Origin: JASHSH01 sp036490215 | Lineage (GTDB): Bacteria > Pseudomonadota > Alphaproteobacteria > Rhodospirillales > Magnetospirillaceae | Reading direction: 5' to 3' | Length of the DNA stretch: 64,000 nucleotides | NCBI GenBank assembly: GCA_036490215.1 | Contig: DASXEH010000088.1 | Span: forward strand, 62,001-126,000 | Shown: one piece after another, positions 24,371 through 32,953 of the stretch | Position numbering within the stretch: the stretch's first letter is position 1 | Layout: each line of letters opens with the position of its first letter | Program-made: the position numbers and the translations under genes | Notes under the pieces: model-generated | The model's database searches: none | What the model saw: the letters and a program-made list of their open reading frames with translations, nothing else | What the model was told of the DNA's origin: nothing

Positions 24371-25465
24371 ATGTATGTCGCGGTAAAAGGCGGCGAAGTC
24401 GCCATCGACAATGCCCATCGGCTGATGGCCGAGGAACGGCGCGGCAACAAGGCCACGCAGGAATTGTCACTCGAACAGATCGAAGGGCAATTGGGCCTCG
24501 CCGTCGATCGTGTGATGATCGAAGGCTCGGTCTACGATCCGGGTCTTGCGGCGCTGGCGATCAAGCAGGCCCAAGGCGATCTGGTCGAGGCGATCTTCCT
24601 GCTGCGCGCCTTCCGCTCGACCTTGCCGCGCTTCGGCTATACCCAGCCGGTCGATACCGCCGAGATGGAAGTACGGCGCCGCATTTCCGCGGCCTTCAAG
24701 GATGTGCCCGGTGGACAGATTCTCGGGCCGACCTATGACTACACTCATCGCCTGCTCGAATTCGCGCTGGCCGCCGGCGGTAACCCGCCCGAGGCGGTAA
24801 CTGCCACAGCACCGGTCGACCGCATTCTGCCGCGCGTGACCGATGTGCTCGGCCGCGACGGGTTGATCGAGGGCGAGCCGGAGGGAACGGGCGATGCACC
24901 CGGCGACATCACGCGCGATCCGTTGACCTTCCCAGCGGGCCGCGATGTGCGGCTGCAGAATCTCGCGCGCGCCGACGAAGGCTTCCTGCTGGCGATGGCC
25001 TATTCCAGCCAACGCGGCTATGGCCACACCCATCCTTTCGCCGCCGAGATCCGCATGGGCGAAGTGACCGTGTCCTTCGTGCCGCCGGAATTGGGTTTCG
25101 AGATCGAGATCGGCGAGATCACGCTGACCGAGTGCCAGATGATCAACCAGTTCCGTGGCGCCGACGAAAAGCCGCCGCAATTCACGCGCGGCTACGGTGT
25201 CACCTTCGGCCAGGCGGAACGCAAGGCGATGGCGATGGCTCTGGTGGATCGCAGCTTGCGCGCTGTCGAACTCGGCGAACACGCTGGTGCGCCGGCACAG
25301 GATGTCGAATTCATCCTGATGCATTCCGACAATGTCGAGGCCTCGGGCTTCGTGCAGCATCTGAAGTTGCCGCACTATGTCGACTTCCAGTCGGAACTTG
25401 AATTGCTGCGCGGCCTGCGCTCGCAGCCGCTCCACTCCACCGCAGAGAAAATGGCTGCCGAATGA
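24371..25465 (+). CDS. phnI: C-P lyase subunit PhnI
   Basis: The 364-aa PhnI acts as a nucleosidase and, with PhnG and PhnH, makes the ribose 1-phosphonate 5-triphosphate intermediate. Family landmarks are MYVAVKGGEVAIDNAHRLMAEERRG, VDRVMIEGSVYDPGLAALAIKQAQGD, RGYGHTHPFAAEIRMGEV and EFILMHSDNVEASGFVQHLKLPHYVDFQSELELL. Its end overlaps phnJ by four bases. Confidence 0.95.
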   Translation: MYVAVKGGEVAIDNAHRLMAEERRGNKATQELSLEQIEGQLGLAVDRVMIEGSVYDPGLAALAIKQAQGDLVEAIFLLRAFRSTLPRFGYTQPVDTAEMEVRRRISAAFKDVPGGQILGPTYDYTHRLLEFALAAGGNPPEAVTATAPVDRILPRVTDVLGRDGLIEGEPEGTGDAPGDITRDPLTFPAGRDVRLQNLARADEGFLLAMAYSSQRGYGHTHPFAAEIRMGEVTVSFVPPELGFEIEIGEITLTECQMINQFRGADEKPPQFTRGYGVTFGQAERKAMAMALVDRSLRAVELGEHAGAPAQDVEFILMHSDNVEASGFVQHLKLPHYVDFQSELELLRGLRSQPLHSTAEKMAAE

Positions 25466-26331
25466 GCGACGGGTATAATTTCGGCTATCTCGACGAGCAC
25501 ACCAAGCGCGCCATCCGCCGCGGGCTGCTCAAAGCCGTGGCCATTCCTGGCTATCAGGTGCCGTTTGCCAGCCGCGAAATGCCGCTGCCCTATGGCTGGG
25601 GCACGGGCGGCATTCAGGTGACGGCGGCCATCGTCGGGCCTGCCGATACGCTGAAGGTGATCGACCAGGGCGCCGACGATACCACCAATGCGATTTCGAT
25701 CCGCCGCTTCTTCGCGCGCGTGGCCGGCGTGGCGACCACCGAGCGCACGCCCGAGGCGACCATCGTCCAGACGCGGCATCGCATTCCAGAGACCCCCTTA
25801 AGCGAAGGCCAGATTCTCGTCTATCAGGTGCCGATTCCCGAGCCGCTGCGCTGGCTCGAACCCCGCGAGAGCGAAACCCGCAAGATGCATGCGCTGGCCG
25901 ACTATGGCGCGATGCATGTGAAGCTCTACGAAGACATCGCGATCTATGGGCGCATCGCGACGTCCTACGATTATCCGGTGCGGGTCGATGGGCGCTACCT
26001 GATGCGGCCGTCGCCGATTCCGAAATTCGACAACCCGAAGATGGACATGAATCCGGCGCTGCAATTGTTCGGCGCGGGCCGCGAGAAGCGGCTCTATGCC
26101 GTGCCGCCCTATACCAGCGTCAAAAGTCTCGACTTCGAGGACCATCCCTTCACCGTGCAAAGCTGGGACGAGGAATGCGCGCTCTGCGGTTCGCATGACA
26201 GCTTCCTCGACGAGGTGATCGTCGACGATCAGGGCGGCCGCATGTTCGTTTGTTCCGACACCGATCATTGTGGACAGCGTCGCGATGCCAAGGCCAAGCC
26301 GCAGACGCAGCCGCAAGTGGGGGCGTCATGA
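25462..26331 (+). CDS. phnJ: C-P lyase PhnJ, radical-SAM-type subunit
   Basis: The 289-aa PhnJ breaks the C-P bond, using a [4Fe-4S] cluster and S-adenosylmethionine to form ribose cyclic phosphate and alkane. The cluster cysteines are in DEECALC and FVCSDTDHC: Cys239, Cys242 and Cys264, with the radical-carrying Cys at 270. These correspond to Cys241, 244, 266 and 272 of the E. coli enzyme. NFGYLDEHTKRAIRRGLLKAVAIPGYQVPFASREMP is the conserved opening. The stop overlaps the phnK start. Confidence 0.96.
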   Translation: MSDGYNFGYLDEHTKRAIRRGLLKAVAIPGYQVPFASREMPLPYGWGTGGIQVTAAIVGPADTLKVIDQGADDTTNAISIRRFFARVAGVATTERTPEATIVQTRHRIPETPLSEGQILVYQVPIPEPLRWLEPRESETRKMHALADYGAMHVKLYEDIAIYGRIATSYDYPVRVDGRYLMRPSPIPKFDNPKMDMNPALQLFGAGREKRLYAVPPYTSVKSLDFEDHPFTVQSWDEECALCGSHDSFLDEVIVDDQGGRMFVCSDTDHCGQRRDAKAKPQTQPQVGAS

Positions 26332-27101
26332 GCGAGCCGTTATTCCGCGTCGCAAACGTCACGCGTTATCACGGCCAGCGCATCGGCTGCCGCGATGTCT
26401 CCTTCGATCTGCGCCCGGGCGAAGTGGTCGGCATCGTCGGCGAGTCGGGTTCGGGCAAGACCACGCTGCTCGACTGTCTCTCCGGCCGCCTCACGCCCTC
26501 GTCGGGCACGATCGAATATCTGGCGCGCGATGGAACGATGGTCGATGTCTTCGGCCTGCCCGAGGCGCGCCGCCGCCTGCTGATGCGCACCGAATGGGGC
26601 ATGGTGCGGCAAAACCCGCGCGACGGGTTGCGCATGGGCGTTTCCGCCGGTGCGAACGTCGGTGAGCCGCTGATGGCCGTTGGTGCGCGCCATTACGGTG
26701 CGATCCGCCACGAGGCCGAAACCTGGCTTGGCCGCGTCGAGATCGCCAATGACCGTATCGACGATGCGCCCAGCACCTTTTCGGGCGGCATGATGCAGCG
26801 CCTGCAGATCGCGCGGAATCTCGTCACCAAACCACGTCTCGTGTTTATGGACGAGCCGACCGGCGGCCTCGATGTCTCTGTACAGGCGACGTTGCTCGAT
26901 CTGCTGCGCGGTTTGGTGGTCGATCTCGGCCTTGCCGCCGTCATCGTCACCCACGATCTTGCCGTGGCGCGCCTACTGACCCATCGGCTGATGGTGATGC
27001 GCCAGGGCTCGGTGGTCGAAGAGGGATTGACCGATCAGGTGCTCGACGATCCCCACCACGCCTACACGCAACTTCTCGTTTCCGCGGTGTTGCAACCATG
27101 A
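26328..27101 (+). CDS. phnK: PhnK, ABC-type ATPase of the C-P lyase complex
   Basis: The 257-aa protein is an ABC ATPase that docks on the C-P lyase core rather than on a membrane permease. Walker A is GESGSGKTTLLDCL, the signature is FSGGMMQRLQIARNL, Walker B is LVFMDEPTGGLD and the switch His is in VIVTHDL. The ATG at 26328 overlaps the phnJ stop (ATGA), so longer upstream frames are not used. It also overlaps phnL by four bases. Confidence 0.94.
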   Translation: MSEPLFRVANVTRYHGQRIGCRDVSFDLRPGEVVGIVGESGSGKTTLLDCLSGRLTPSSGTIEYLARDGTMVDVFGLPEARRRLLMRTEWGMVRQNPRDGLRMGVSAGANVGEPLMAVGARHYGAIRHEAETWLGRVEIANDRIDDAPSTFSGGMMQRLQIARNLVTKPRLVFMDEPTGGLDVSVQATLLDLLRGLVVDLGLAAVIVTHDLAVARLLTHRLMVMRQGSVVEEGLTDQVLDDPHHAYTQLLVSAVLQP

Positions 27102-27805
27102 CCGCCATGATCGCTGCAACGGCGCTGAACAAAACTTACATCCTGCATGTCCAGGGCGGAACGCAGATTCCGGTTCTCGCCAACGCGTCCCTGGCGGTCG
27201 AGCCGGGCGAATGCGTCGCGCTGCATGGTCCCTCCGGCGCGGGCAAATCGACACTGCTACGGTGCCTCTATGGCAACTGCAAACCCGATTCAGGCAGCGT
27301 CACGGTTCAGCATGATGGCGGCGTGGTCGACATCGTCACCGCTGCACCACACGACATCCTCGACGTCCGCAGGCGCAGCCTCGGCTATGTCAGCCAGTTC
27401 CTACGCGTCATTCCGCGCGTGCCGGCGCTCGATGTGGTGGCCGAGCCGCTGCGCGCGCTCGGCCAGCCGATCGAAACGGCGCGTATCAAAGCCGCCGAGC
27501 TTCTGGCGCGGCTCAATATTCCAGAACGGCTGTGGAAGCTGGCGCCCGCCACCTTCTCGGGCGGTGAGCAGCAGCGCGTGAATATCGCGCGCGGTTTCGT
27601 TGCCGAGCTTCCCGTTTTGTTGCTCGACGAACCGACGGCGTCGCTCGATGCCGAGAACCGCAATGTCGTCGCATCGCTGATCATGGAAGCGCGGGCGCGT
27701 GGCGCGGCGCTGGTCGGCGTGTTCCACGACGAAGAGGTGCGCCACAAAGTGGCATCGCGCACCATTTCCATCCAAGCCGGCGGTGTCGCCGGGAGTGCCG
27801 CATGA
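27098..27805 (+). CDS. phnL: PhnL, ABC-type ATPase of the C-P lyase complex
   Basis: The 235-aa ABC ATPase has Walker A GPSGAGKSTLLRCLYG, the signature FSGGEQQRVNIARGF and Walker B VLLLDEPTASLD. It contains the PhnL hallmarks TYILHVQGGTQIPVLANASL near the start and RRSLGYVSQFLRVIPRVPALDVVAEPL. It works beside PhnK in the C-P lyase supercomplex. ATGA overlaps at both ends show coupled translation. Confidence 0.94.
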   Translation: MTAMIAATALNKTYILHVQGGTQIPVLANASLAVEPGECVALHGPSGAGKSTLLRCLYGNCKPDSGSVTVQHDGGVVDIVTAAPHDILDVRRRSLGYVSQFLRVIPRVPALDVVAEPLRALGQPIETARIKAAELLARLNIPERLWKLAPATFSGGEQQRVNIARGFVAELPVLLLDEPTASLDAENRNVVASLIMEARARGAALVGVFHDEEVRHKVASRTISIQAGGVAGSAA

Positions 27806-28947
27806 GCCGCGAGACGATCTATACCAACGCCCAGATCGTTCTGCGCGATCGCGTTTTGCACGGCACGGTGCGCGTCGTCGACGGCAAGATCGGCGAGATC
27901 GACGAAAAGCCCGCGCAGATCGAAACGGCCATCGATTGCGAAGGCGATTATCTGCTGCCCGGTCTGATCGAACTGCACACCGACAATCTCGAAAAGCATT
28001 TCATGCCGCGGCCCAAAGTGACCTGGCCTGCCGCAGCGGCCGTGATGGCGCATGACGCGCAAATGGCGGCGGCCGGCATCACCACGGTGTTTGATGCTTT
28101 GGCTTGCGGCGAGGTCGATCCGGGTGGCGCGCGCGTTGCCAATCTGCAGTCGATGGTGACGGCGGTCGGCGAGACCCAGGCGCGTGGCCATCTCCGCGTC
28201 GATCACCGGCTGCATCTGCGCTGCGAAGTATCGTGGGCACCGGTGGTCGGCACCTTCGAGAAGCTGACGAGTGAACCACTGTTGGGTATCGTTTCGGTGA
28301 TGGACCACAGCCCCGGCCAGCGTCAGTTCATCCACGAGGACAAATACCGCACCTATTATATGGGCAAGTACCATCTCGACAGTGCGGAGATGGATGCGTT
28401 CACTGTGCATCAGAAGGAAGCCAGTGCGCGATTCTCGGCGGTCAACCGGCGCGCGATCGCCGATGCCTGCCGCGAGAAGGGGCTGATCCTCGCCAGCCAT
28501 GACGACGCGACGCTCGATCACGTGGCCGAGGCGGCCGATCTCGGCACGCGCTTCGCCGAATTTCCCACCACGCTCGATGCGGCGCGTGCCTCGCACGATG
28601 CCGGTATGATGGTGCTGATGGGTGCGCCCAATCTGGTGCGGGGCGGCTCGCATTCGGGAAACATCTCGGCATCGACTCTGGCTGAGGCCGGCTGTCTCGA
28701 TGTGCTGAGTTCGGACTATGTGCCAATCAGCCTGATCCACGCCGCGTTCATGCTGCATCGTGGCCCGTTCGGGATCGGTTTGCCTGAGGCTGTTGCCACG
28801 GTGACGGCGACGCCCGCGGCGGTGACAGGGCTTAGTGATCGCGGCGTGATCGAGACAGGTCGCCGGGCAGATTTGGTGCGCGTTCTCGATACCGGTGACG
28901 CGCCGGTGATCCGCGCCGTCTGGCGCGAAGGCCGCCAAGTCGCTTAG
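27802..28947 (+). CDS. phnM: PhnM, ribose 1-methylphosphonate 5-triphosphate diphosphatase
   Basis: The 381-aa amidohydrolase is the canonical PhnM of the C-P lyase operon. Features are LPGLIELHTDNLEKHFMPRPKVTWP, LRCEVSW, LASHDDAT, MGAPNLVRGGSHSGNISA and LDVLSSDYVPISLIHAAFML. It removes pyrophosphate from the PhnI product before PhnJ acts. It is the last gene of the plus-strand operon and ends 10 bases from the convergent phnN. Confidence 0.95.
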   Translation: MSRETIYTNAQIVLRDRVLHGTVRVVDGKIGEIDEKPAQIETAIDCEGDYLLPGLIELHTDNLEKHFMPRPKVTWPAAAAVMAHDAQMAAAGITTVFDALACGEVDPGGARVANLQSMVTAVGETQARGHLRVDHRLHLRCEVSWAPVVGTFEKLTSEPLLGIVSVMDHSPGQRQFIHEDKYRTYYMGKYHLDSAEMDAFTVHQKEASARFSAVNRRAIADACREKGLILASHDDATLDHVAEAADLGTRFAEFPTTLDAARASHDAGMMVLMGAPNLVRGGSHSGNISASTLAEAGCLDVLSSDYVPISLIHAAFMLHRGPFGIGLPEAVATVTATPAAVTGLSDRGVIETGRRADLVRVLDTGDAPVIRAVWREGRQVA

Positions 28948-28957
28948 CGAGGGTCGC

Positions 28958-29530
28958 TTAGCGGCGCATCTTTTCGAGCGCGGCGATGAACGCCGCCTGG
29001 CCGGCCGCCAGCGTGCTGTCATTGATCACGTCGATCACATCCGGTCCGCTGGGCATGGCCTCGGCGGCTTTGGCCAGCCGTTTCGCCGCATCTTGCACGC
29101 TTTCGCGGCCACGGTCTTTGAGCCGGGCGGCGAGAACCTTCGGTGGCGCGGTCACGACGATCACGCGCACCGGCGCCAGCCGGCGGCGCGCGTGATCGAC
29201 CACAGTCCGTGAGACGTTGGCGATCACGGCAGCGCCCTCGCGGCGGCGGTCCTGCGCCGTGATCGGAATGCCGTAGGACAGGCCGTGCGCATGCCAGTGC
29301 AATAGGAACGATCCCGCCCGCTCCATTGCCTCGAACTCGATGGCGGTCAGCGTGTCGTGGTCCTCGCCGCTCGGGATGGCGCGGGTGATCAAGCGCCGGA
29401 CGAAATGAATCGACGGATCATCGGCGAAAGCATGTTTGGCGCCGTCGATCAGCGTGTCTTTGCCGGCCCCACTTGGCCCAACCACGAGAATCAGGGGCCC
29501 GAGTTTCGTCTCGGTCGCTTCGGCCGTCAT
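28958..29530 (-). CDS. phnN: PhnN, ribose 1,5-bisphosphokinase
   Basis: The 190-aa kinase has a P-loop in LVVGPSGAGKDTLIDGAK and resembles guanylate kinase. It phosphorylates ribose 1,5-bisphosphate to PRPP, returning C-P lyase carbon to nucleotide metabolism. RRLITRAIPSGEDHDTLT and HWHAHGLSYGIP are family traits. The ATG at 29530 overlaps the stop of the hexapeptide transferase by four bases; the longer frame upstream lies in that gene. Confidence 0.92.
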   Translation of the reverse strand: MTAEATETKLGPLILVVGPSGAGKDTLIDGAKHAFADDPSIHFVRRLITRAIPSGEDHDTLTAIEFEAMERAGSFLLHWHAHGLSYGIPITAQDRRREGAAVIANVSRTVVDHARRRLAPVRVIVVTAPPKVLAARLKDRGRESVQDAAKRLAKAAEAMPSGPDVIDVINDSTLAAGQAAFIAALEKMRR

Positions 29531-30180
29531 CCGTATTTGGCGGCGAAGGCGTCGATATCGAGGGCGCGGATATCCGACAGCGCCTCGTCGATCTGCGCAT
29601 GGCTCCAATCCCACCAGGCGATGCGCTGCATGCGCTCGATCACCGGCGGCTCGGCCCGGAAGCGGATCACGCGGGCCGGTACGCCGACGACAACGGCATA
29701 GGCCGGCACGTCTTTACTGACGATGGTGCCGCTGCCCACCACCACGCCGGCGCCGATGGTCACGCCCGGCATCACGATCGCGTTGTGGCCCAGCCAAACA
29801 TCGGGGCCGATCGTCACCTTGTCTTCGCGCCGCCATTCGAAGATTTCCCGATCATCATCGGCCGCGAAGCCATAGGACCGGCTGCGATAGGTGAAATGGT
29901 GCAAGGTCGCGCGCCACCAGGGATGGTTGCTCGGGTTGACGCGCACGCCGGTGGCGATATTGCTGAACTTACCAATTTCAGCGTGCGCGATCTGATTGCC
30001 GCCCATGGCGTAGCCGTAATCGCCCATCACTGTGTCGGCGACGACACTGGCCGCGCCGATATAGACGTAACGGCCGAATTCGCTGTTGCGAATGATGGCG
30101 GTCGGGTCGATTTCGGCCTGTTCGGTGACCTGCCGGCCAGCCGTCCACGGGTCGATTCCCTCGCCTTGATTGATGCGCAT
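29527..30180 (-). CDS. Phosphonate-metabolism hexapeptide-repeat acetyltransferase
   Basis: The 217-aa protein is a left-handed beta-helix acyltransferase of the kind that accompanies phn operons (transferase hexapeptide family, TIGR03308 type). Repeats run through AEIDPTAIIRNSEFGRYVYIGAASVVADTVMGDYG, and again through VTIGPDVWLGHNAIVMPGVTIGAGVVVGSGTIVSKDVPAYAVVVGVPARVI. The active-site His is in NPSNHPWWR. It may acetylate an aminophosphonate, as PhnO does with another fold. The ATG at 30180 starts 17 bases after the phnE stop. Confidence 0.88.
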   Translation of the reverse strand: MRINQGEGIDPWTAGRQVTEQAEIDPTAIIRNSEFGRYVYIGAASVVADTVMGDYGYAMGGNQIAHAEIGKFSNIATGVRVNPSNHPWWRATLHHFTYRSRSYGFAADDDREIFEWRREDKVTIGPDVWLGHNAIVMPGVTIGAGVVVGSGTIVSKDVPAYAVVVGVPARVIRFRAEPPVIERMQRIAWWDWSHAQIDEALSDIRALDIDAFAAKYG

Positions 30181-30197
30181 GATGGTCCGTCTCAGGT

Positions 30198-31007
30198 CTA
30201 GGCAACGCGGCGGCGCAGGGCCGCCGACAAACGTTCCATCAGCATGACCAGGACGAAAGTCACGATCAAGAGGAGCGAAACGGTCTTGTATTGGAAAAGG
30301 TTCATCGCCGTCAGCAGCTGGAAGCCCAAGCCGCCCGCGCCAACGAAGCCCAGAACCAGCGAATTGCGCAAATTGTCGTCGAGCCGGTAGAAGCCGATGC
30401 CCAGCAGCGAGGGCAGCACGCCTGGAATCACCGCATGGGTAAAGACCTGGGCGCGGTTGGCGCCGGTCAGGCGCAGCGCATCGACCGGACCCATATCCAT
30501 ATCCTCGATCACCTCGGCGAACAGGCGGCCGAGCATGCCGATCGAATGGACGGACTGCGCCAGCACGCCGGGGAAAGGGCCGAGACCGACGGCGGTCACG
30601 AACAGCAGCGCCCAAACCAGATCGGGCACCGCGCGGGTCAGCGCGATCACCGCGCGGGCGCCATAATAGAGTGGCTTGGCCGGCGTGACGTTCGCCGCGG
30701 CCAGGATTGCTAAGGGTATGGCGAGAACGACACCGCAGGCCGTGCCGACGATGGCAATATCGATCGTCTCGAGCGCCGGCTGCAGAACGGTCGGGAATTC
30801 GGAGAAGGCCGGCGGGATCGAACGGCCGAGGATATCGAGCATGCCGTGGATGCCGCTGATCAACTCGCCCGGCCGCGCGTCGGTCATCCACAGCGCCTGG
30901 CCGAAGATGGCCAGCAGCACGAGGCCGATGAAGATGCGCCGGATCAGGATGATAGGCGACGCGGCGACGGGGTGGCCCAGCGCCGTAGACGAAGCACCCG
31001 AAGTCAT
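30198..31007 (-). CDS. phnE: Phosphonate ABC transporter permease PhnE
   Basis: The 269-aa inner-membrane protein has six predicted spans and the PhnE landmarks ETIDIAIVGTACGVVLAIPLA, ARAVIALTRAVPDLVWALLFVTAVGLGPFPGVLA and the EAA-like loop SLVLGFVGAGGLGFQLL. A long PhnE region (PALETIDIAIVGTA) forms the channel core. One PhnE gene is present, as in E. coli. The ATG at 31007 overlaps the phnC stop, so the upstream frame to 31148 is not used. Confidence 0.93.
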   Translation of the reverse strand: MTSGASSTALGHPVAASPIILIRRIFIGLVLLAIFGQALWMTDARPGELISGIHGMLDILGRSIPPAFSEFPTVLQPALETIDIAIVGTACGVVLAIPLAILAAANVTPAKPLYYGARAVIALTRAVPDLVWALLFVTAVGLGPFPGVLAQSVHSIGMLGRLFAEVIEDMDMGPVDALRLTGANRAQVFTHAVIPGVLPSLLGIGFYRLDDNLRNSLVLGFVGAGGLGFQLLTAMNLFQYKTVSLLLIVTFVLVMLMERLSAALRRRVA

Positions 31008-31771
31008 GCCGCCTGGCTCATATAGAGCCCGGCAACGTCGTGGCTCCCCATCTGCTTGGCCGTGATATCGAAGATCATCTGTCCGCCGCGCATGCCGACG
31101 ATGCGGTCGGAATAGCGCTCTGCCAATTCCGGCTGATGCAGCACGCACAGCACGGCAATGCCGTCTTCGGTGGCGAGGCGGCGCAGCAGGCCCATCACGT
31201 CTTCGGCCGCCTGCGGATCGAGGCTGGCCACCGGCTCATCGGCGAGGATGATGCGCGGCCGCTGCGCCAAAGCGCGCGAGATCGCGACGCGCTGCGCTTG
31301 GCCGCCCGACAGCGTGCCGGCGCGCTGTTGCGCAAGATGGGTGAGACCGACCTCGTCGAGATAATCATAGGACTTGATAAGTTCCGTGCGCGGCAGGGCA
31401 CCGAGCGCGGTCCATATCGTCTGGTGATAGCCGAGCGCGCCGGCGGCCACATTGGCGATCACCGTGCGGCGGCGCACCAGATTGGCGTGTTGGAAGATCA
31501 TCGCCAGGCCATGGCGGGCGCGGCGCAGCTGTTGCCCCTGAAGCTTGGTCAGGTCGTGATCGCCGAAATGGATCGTGCCGGCGGAGGGCTGCTGCAGCCG
31601 GGCGATGCAGCGGAGCAGCGTCGATTTGCCGCTGCCGTTGCTGCCGAGAATGGTGACGAACTCCCCGGGGCAAACCGACAGGGAAACATCGTTCAGCGCC
31701 AACTTATCGTTGGCATAGCGCATCGATACGTTTTGGACGTCGAGCAGATGTTTCCCTGTCGTATACATCAC
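31004..31771 (-). CDS. phnC: Phosphonate ABC transporter ATPase PhnC
   Basis: The 255-aa importer ATPase has Walker A GSNGSGKSTLLRCIARL, the signature LSGGQAQRVAISRAL and Walker B IILADEPVASLD. Typical PhnC features are LRRARHGLAMIFQHANLVRRRTV and VLCVLHQPELAERYSDRIVGM. It powers uptake through PhnE with PhnD as binding protein. It starts seven bases after the phnD stop. Confidence 0.94.
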   Translation of the reverse strand: MMYTTGKHLLDVQNVSMRYANDKLALNDVSLSVCPGEFVTILGSNGSGKSTLLRCIARLQQPSAGTIHFGDHDLTKLQGQQLRRARHGLAMIFQHANLVRRRTVIANVAAGALGYHQTIWTALGALPRTELIKSYDYLDEVGLTHLAQQRAGTLSGGQAQRVAISRALAQRPRIILADEPVASLDPQAAEDVMGLLRRLATEDGIAVLCVLHQPELAERYSDRIVGMRGGQMIFDITAKQMGSHDVAGLYMSQAA

Positions 31772-31778
31772 AGACCTC

Positions 31779-32681
31779 TTACAGCTTGGCCAGATCGACG
31801 TGGAGCGTGTCGATCAGGTCGCGGACGAGGTTGTAGGCGCTGTCGGTCGTCGAGATCGTCTTCGGACCGGTGCCCATCAGATGCTTGCGCTGTGCAGTGG
31901 CCAGGCTCGTCAGGTCGAGATTCTGCAGAACCTGGGTCAGGCGGGTCTTGAAGGGTTCGGGCAGATCACCGCGCACGGCGATCGGGTCGACCGGGATCGG
32001 ATCCGACTTCCACAGAGTGACGAAGTTCTTCGGATCATAATTGTTCTGCGCCGTGGCGGCGGTGATCATTTCGCTGTTGAGCTCGCCGGCGTCGACCTTG
32101 TGGTTTTTGATCGCTTCGTAAGAGGCGGTGTGACTGCCGGCATAGATACCCTTTACGCCCTTATCCGGATCGATGCCGCCCTTCTGCAGGCCATAGGCCG
32201 GGAAGAGATGGCCCGAGGTCGACGCGGGATCGGAAAAGGCGAAGGAGTGGCCAGCCACATCCTTGAGTTCCTTGATGCCCGAATCGGGCCAGGTGACGAT
32301 GCTGGCGGTGTAGGTGTCGGGCACGGTGCCCGAGCTGTCGGTGAAGGTGGCGATGGCTTGGGCGTTGGCCACCTGATGGGCCAGCACATAGCCGAGCGGA
32401 CCGAATTCACCGAATTCCAACTTGCCGGCGCGCATCGCTTCGATTTCGGCGTTGTAGCTGGTGGTGACATAGGTTTCGACGTTGCAATCGAGCTTCTGCG
32501 CGATCAGCTTGCCGAGGTCCTGGAAGATCGGGGCCAGCGTCGCACCGGCCTCGTAGGGCTCGATGCCGAAGCGCACGGTGCCGCCGTTGGGGCAATCCGC
32601 GTTCGTGGCGAAGGCCGAGCTGGCCGCACCCATCAATCCCATGCCGAATACCGTCGCGCAGGCGAATCGGGTCAACTTCAT
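31779..32681 (-). CDS. phnD: Phosphonate-binding periplasmic protein PhnD
   Basis: The 300-aa protein carries a signal peptide (MKLTRFACATVFGMGLMGAASSAFATN) and a periplasmic binding fold of the phosphate/phosphite/phosphonate family (TVRFGIEPYEAGATLAPIFQDLGKLI, SYNAEIEAMRAGKLEFGEFGPLGYVLA, SFAFSDPASTSGHLFP, TLWKSDPIPVDPIAVRGDL). Possible extra substrates such as phosphite cannot be excluded. GAGAGGAAA precedes the ATG at 32681. It is the first gene of the minus-strand transport operon, whose control region holds a Pho box and a PhnF-like palindrome. Confidence 0.94.
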   Translation of the reverse strand: MKLTRFACATVFGMGLMGAASSAFATNADCPNGGTVRFGIEPYEAGATLAPIFQDLGKLIAQKLDCNVETYVTTSYNAEIEAMRAGKLEFGEFGPLGYVLAHQVANAQAIATFTDSSGTVPDTYTASIVTWPDSGIKELKDVAGHSFAFSDPASTSGHLFPAYGLQKGGIDPDKGVKGIYAGSHTASYEAIKNHKVDAGELNSEMITAATAQNNYDPKNFVTLWKSDPIPVDPIAVRGDLPEPFKTRLTQVLQNLDLTSLATAQRKHLMGTGPKTISTTDSAYNLVRDLIDTLHVDLAKL

Positions 32682-32845
32682 TGTGGATTTCCTCTCTCGC
32701 AGGAGTTCGCGGCGTTCCGGTGCGAGGACCAAGGTGATGCGAGCGATCGCAGCCCCACCCTTCGTCACGAATTCGCTCCACCGACAACCGAGCGCCGTCG
32801 GGTCGCATTGTACCGGTGGGGTGGTGGCACATTTATTTAGGCAAG

Positions 32846-32862
32846 ATGACGGTTCGATGACA
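32846..32862 (-). promoter_or_regulatory. Pho box in front of phnD
   Basis: ATGACG (32846-32851) and ATGACA (32857-32862) are direct repeats 11 bases apart; on the minus strand they read TGTCAT-N5-CGTCAT, matching the PhoB half-site CTGTCAT. An A+T-rich stretch (32831-32840) that could be the -10 follows 6-10 bases downstream. This predicts phosphate-starvation control of phnDCE. Confidence 0.7.
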
Positions 32863-32907
32863 TCGCCCGATTCGATGCCCGAAAACCGCGGACAAAACGC
32901 CTAGAGG

Positions 32908-32921
32908 TCTAGACGTTTAGC
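32908..32921. promoter_or_regulatory. Putative PhnF site TCTAGACGTTTAGC
   Basis: It shares TxTAGACGTxTA with the perfect palindrome at 23270-23283 (10 of 14 bases). It lies upstream of the Pho box in the phnD control region, near the kdpE stop. Confidence 0.5.
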
Positions 32922-32953
32922 CCATACCGACAATGGTGCCTTGGCGGCGGGGT

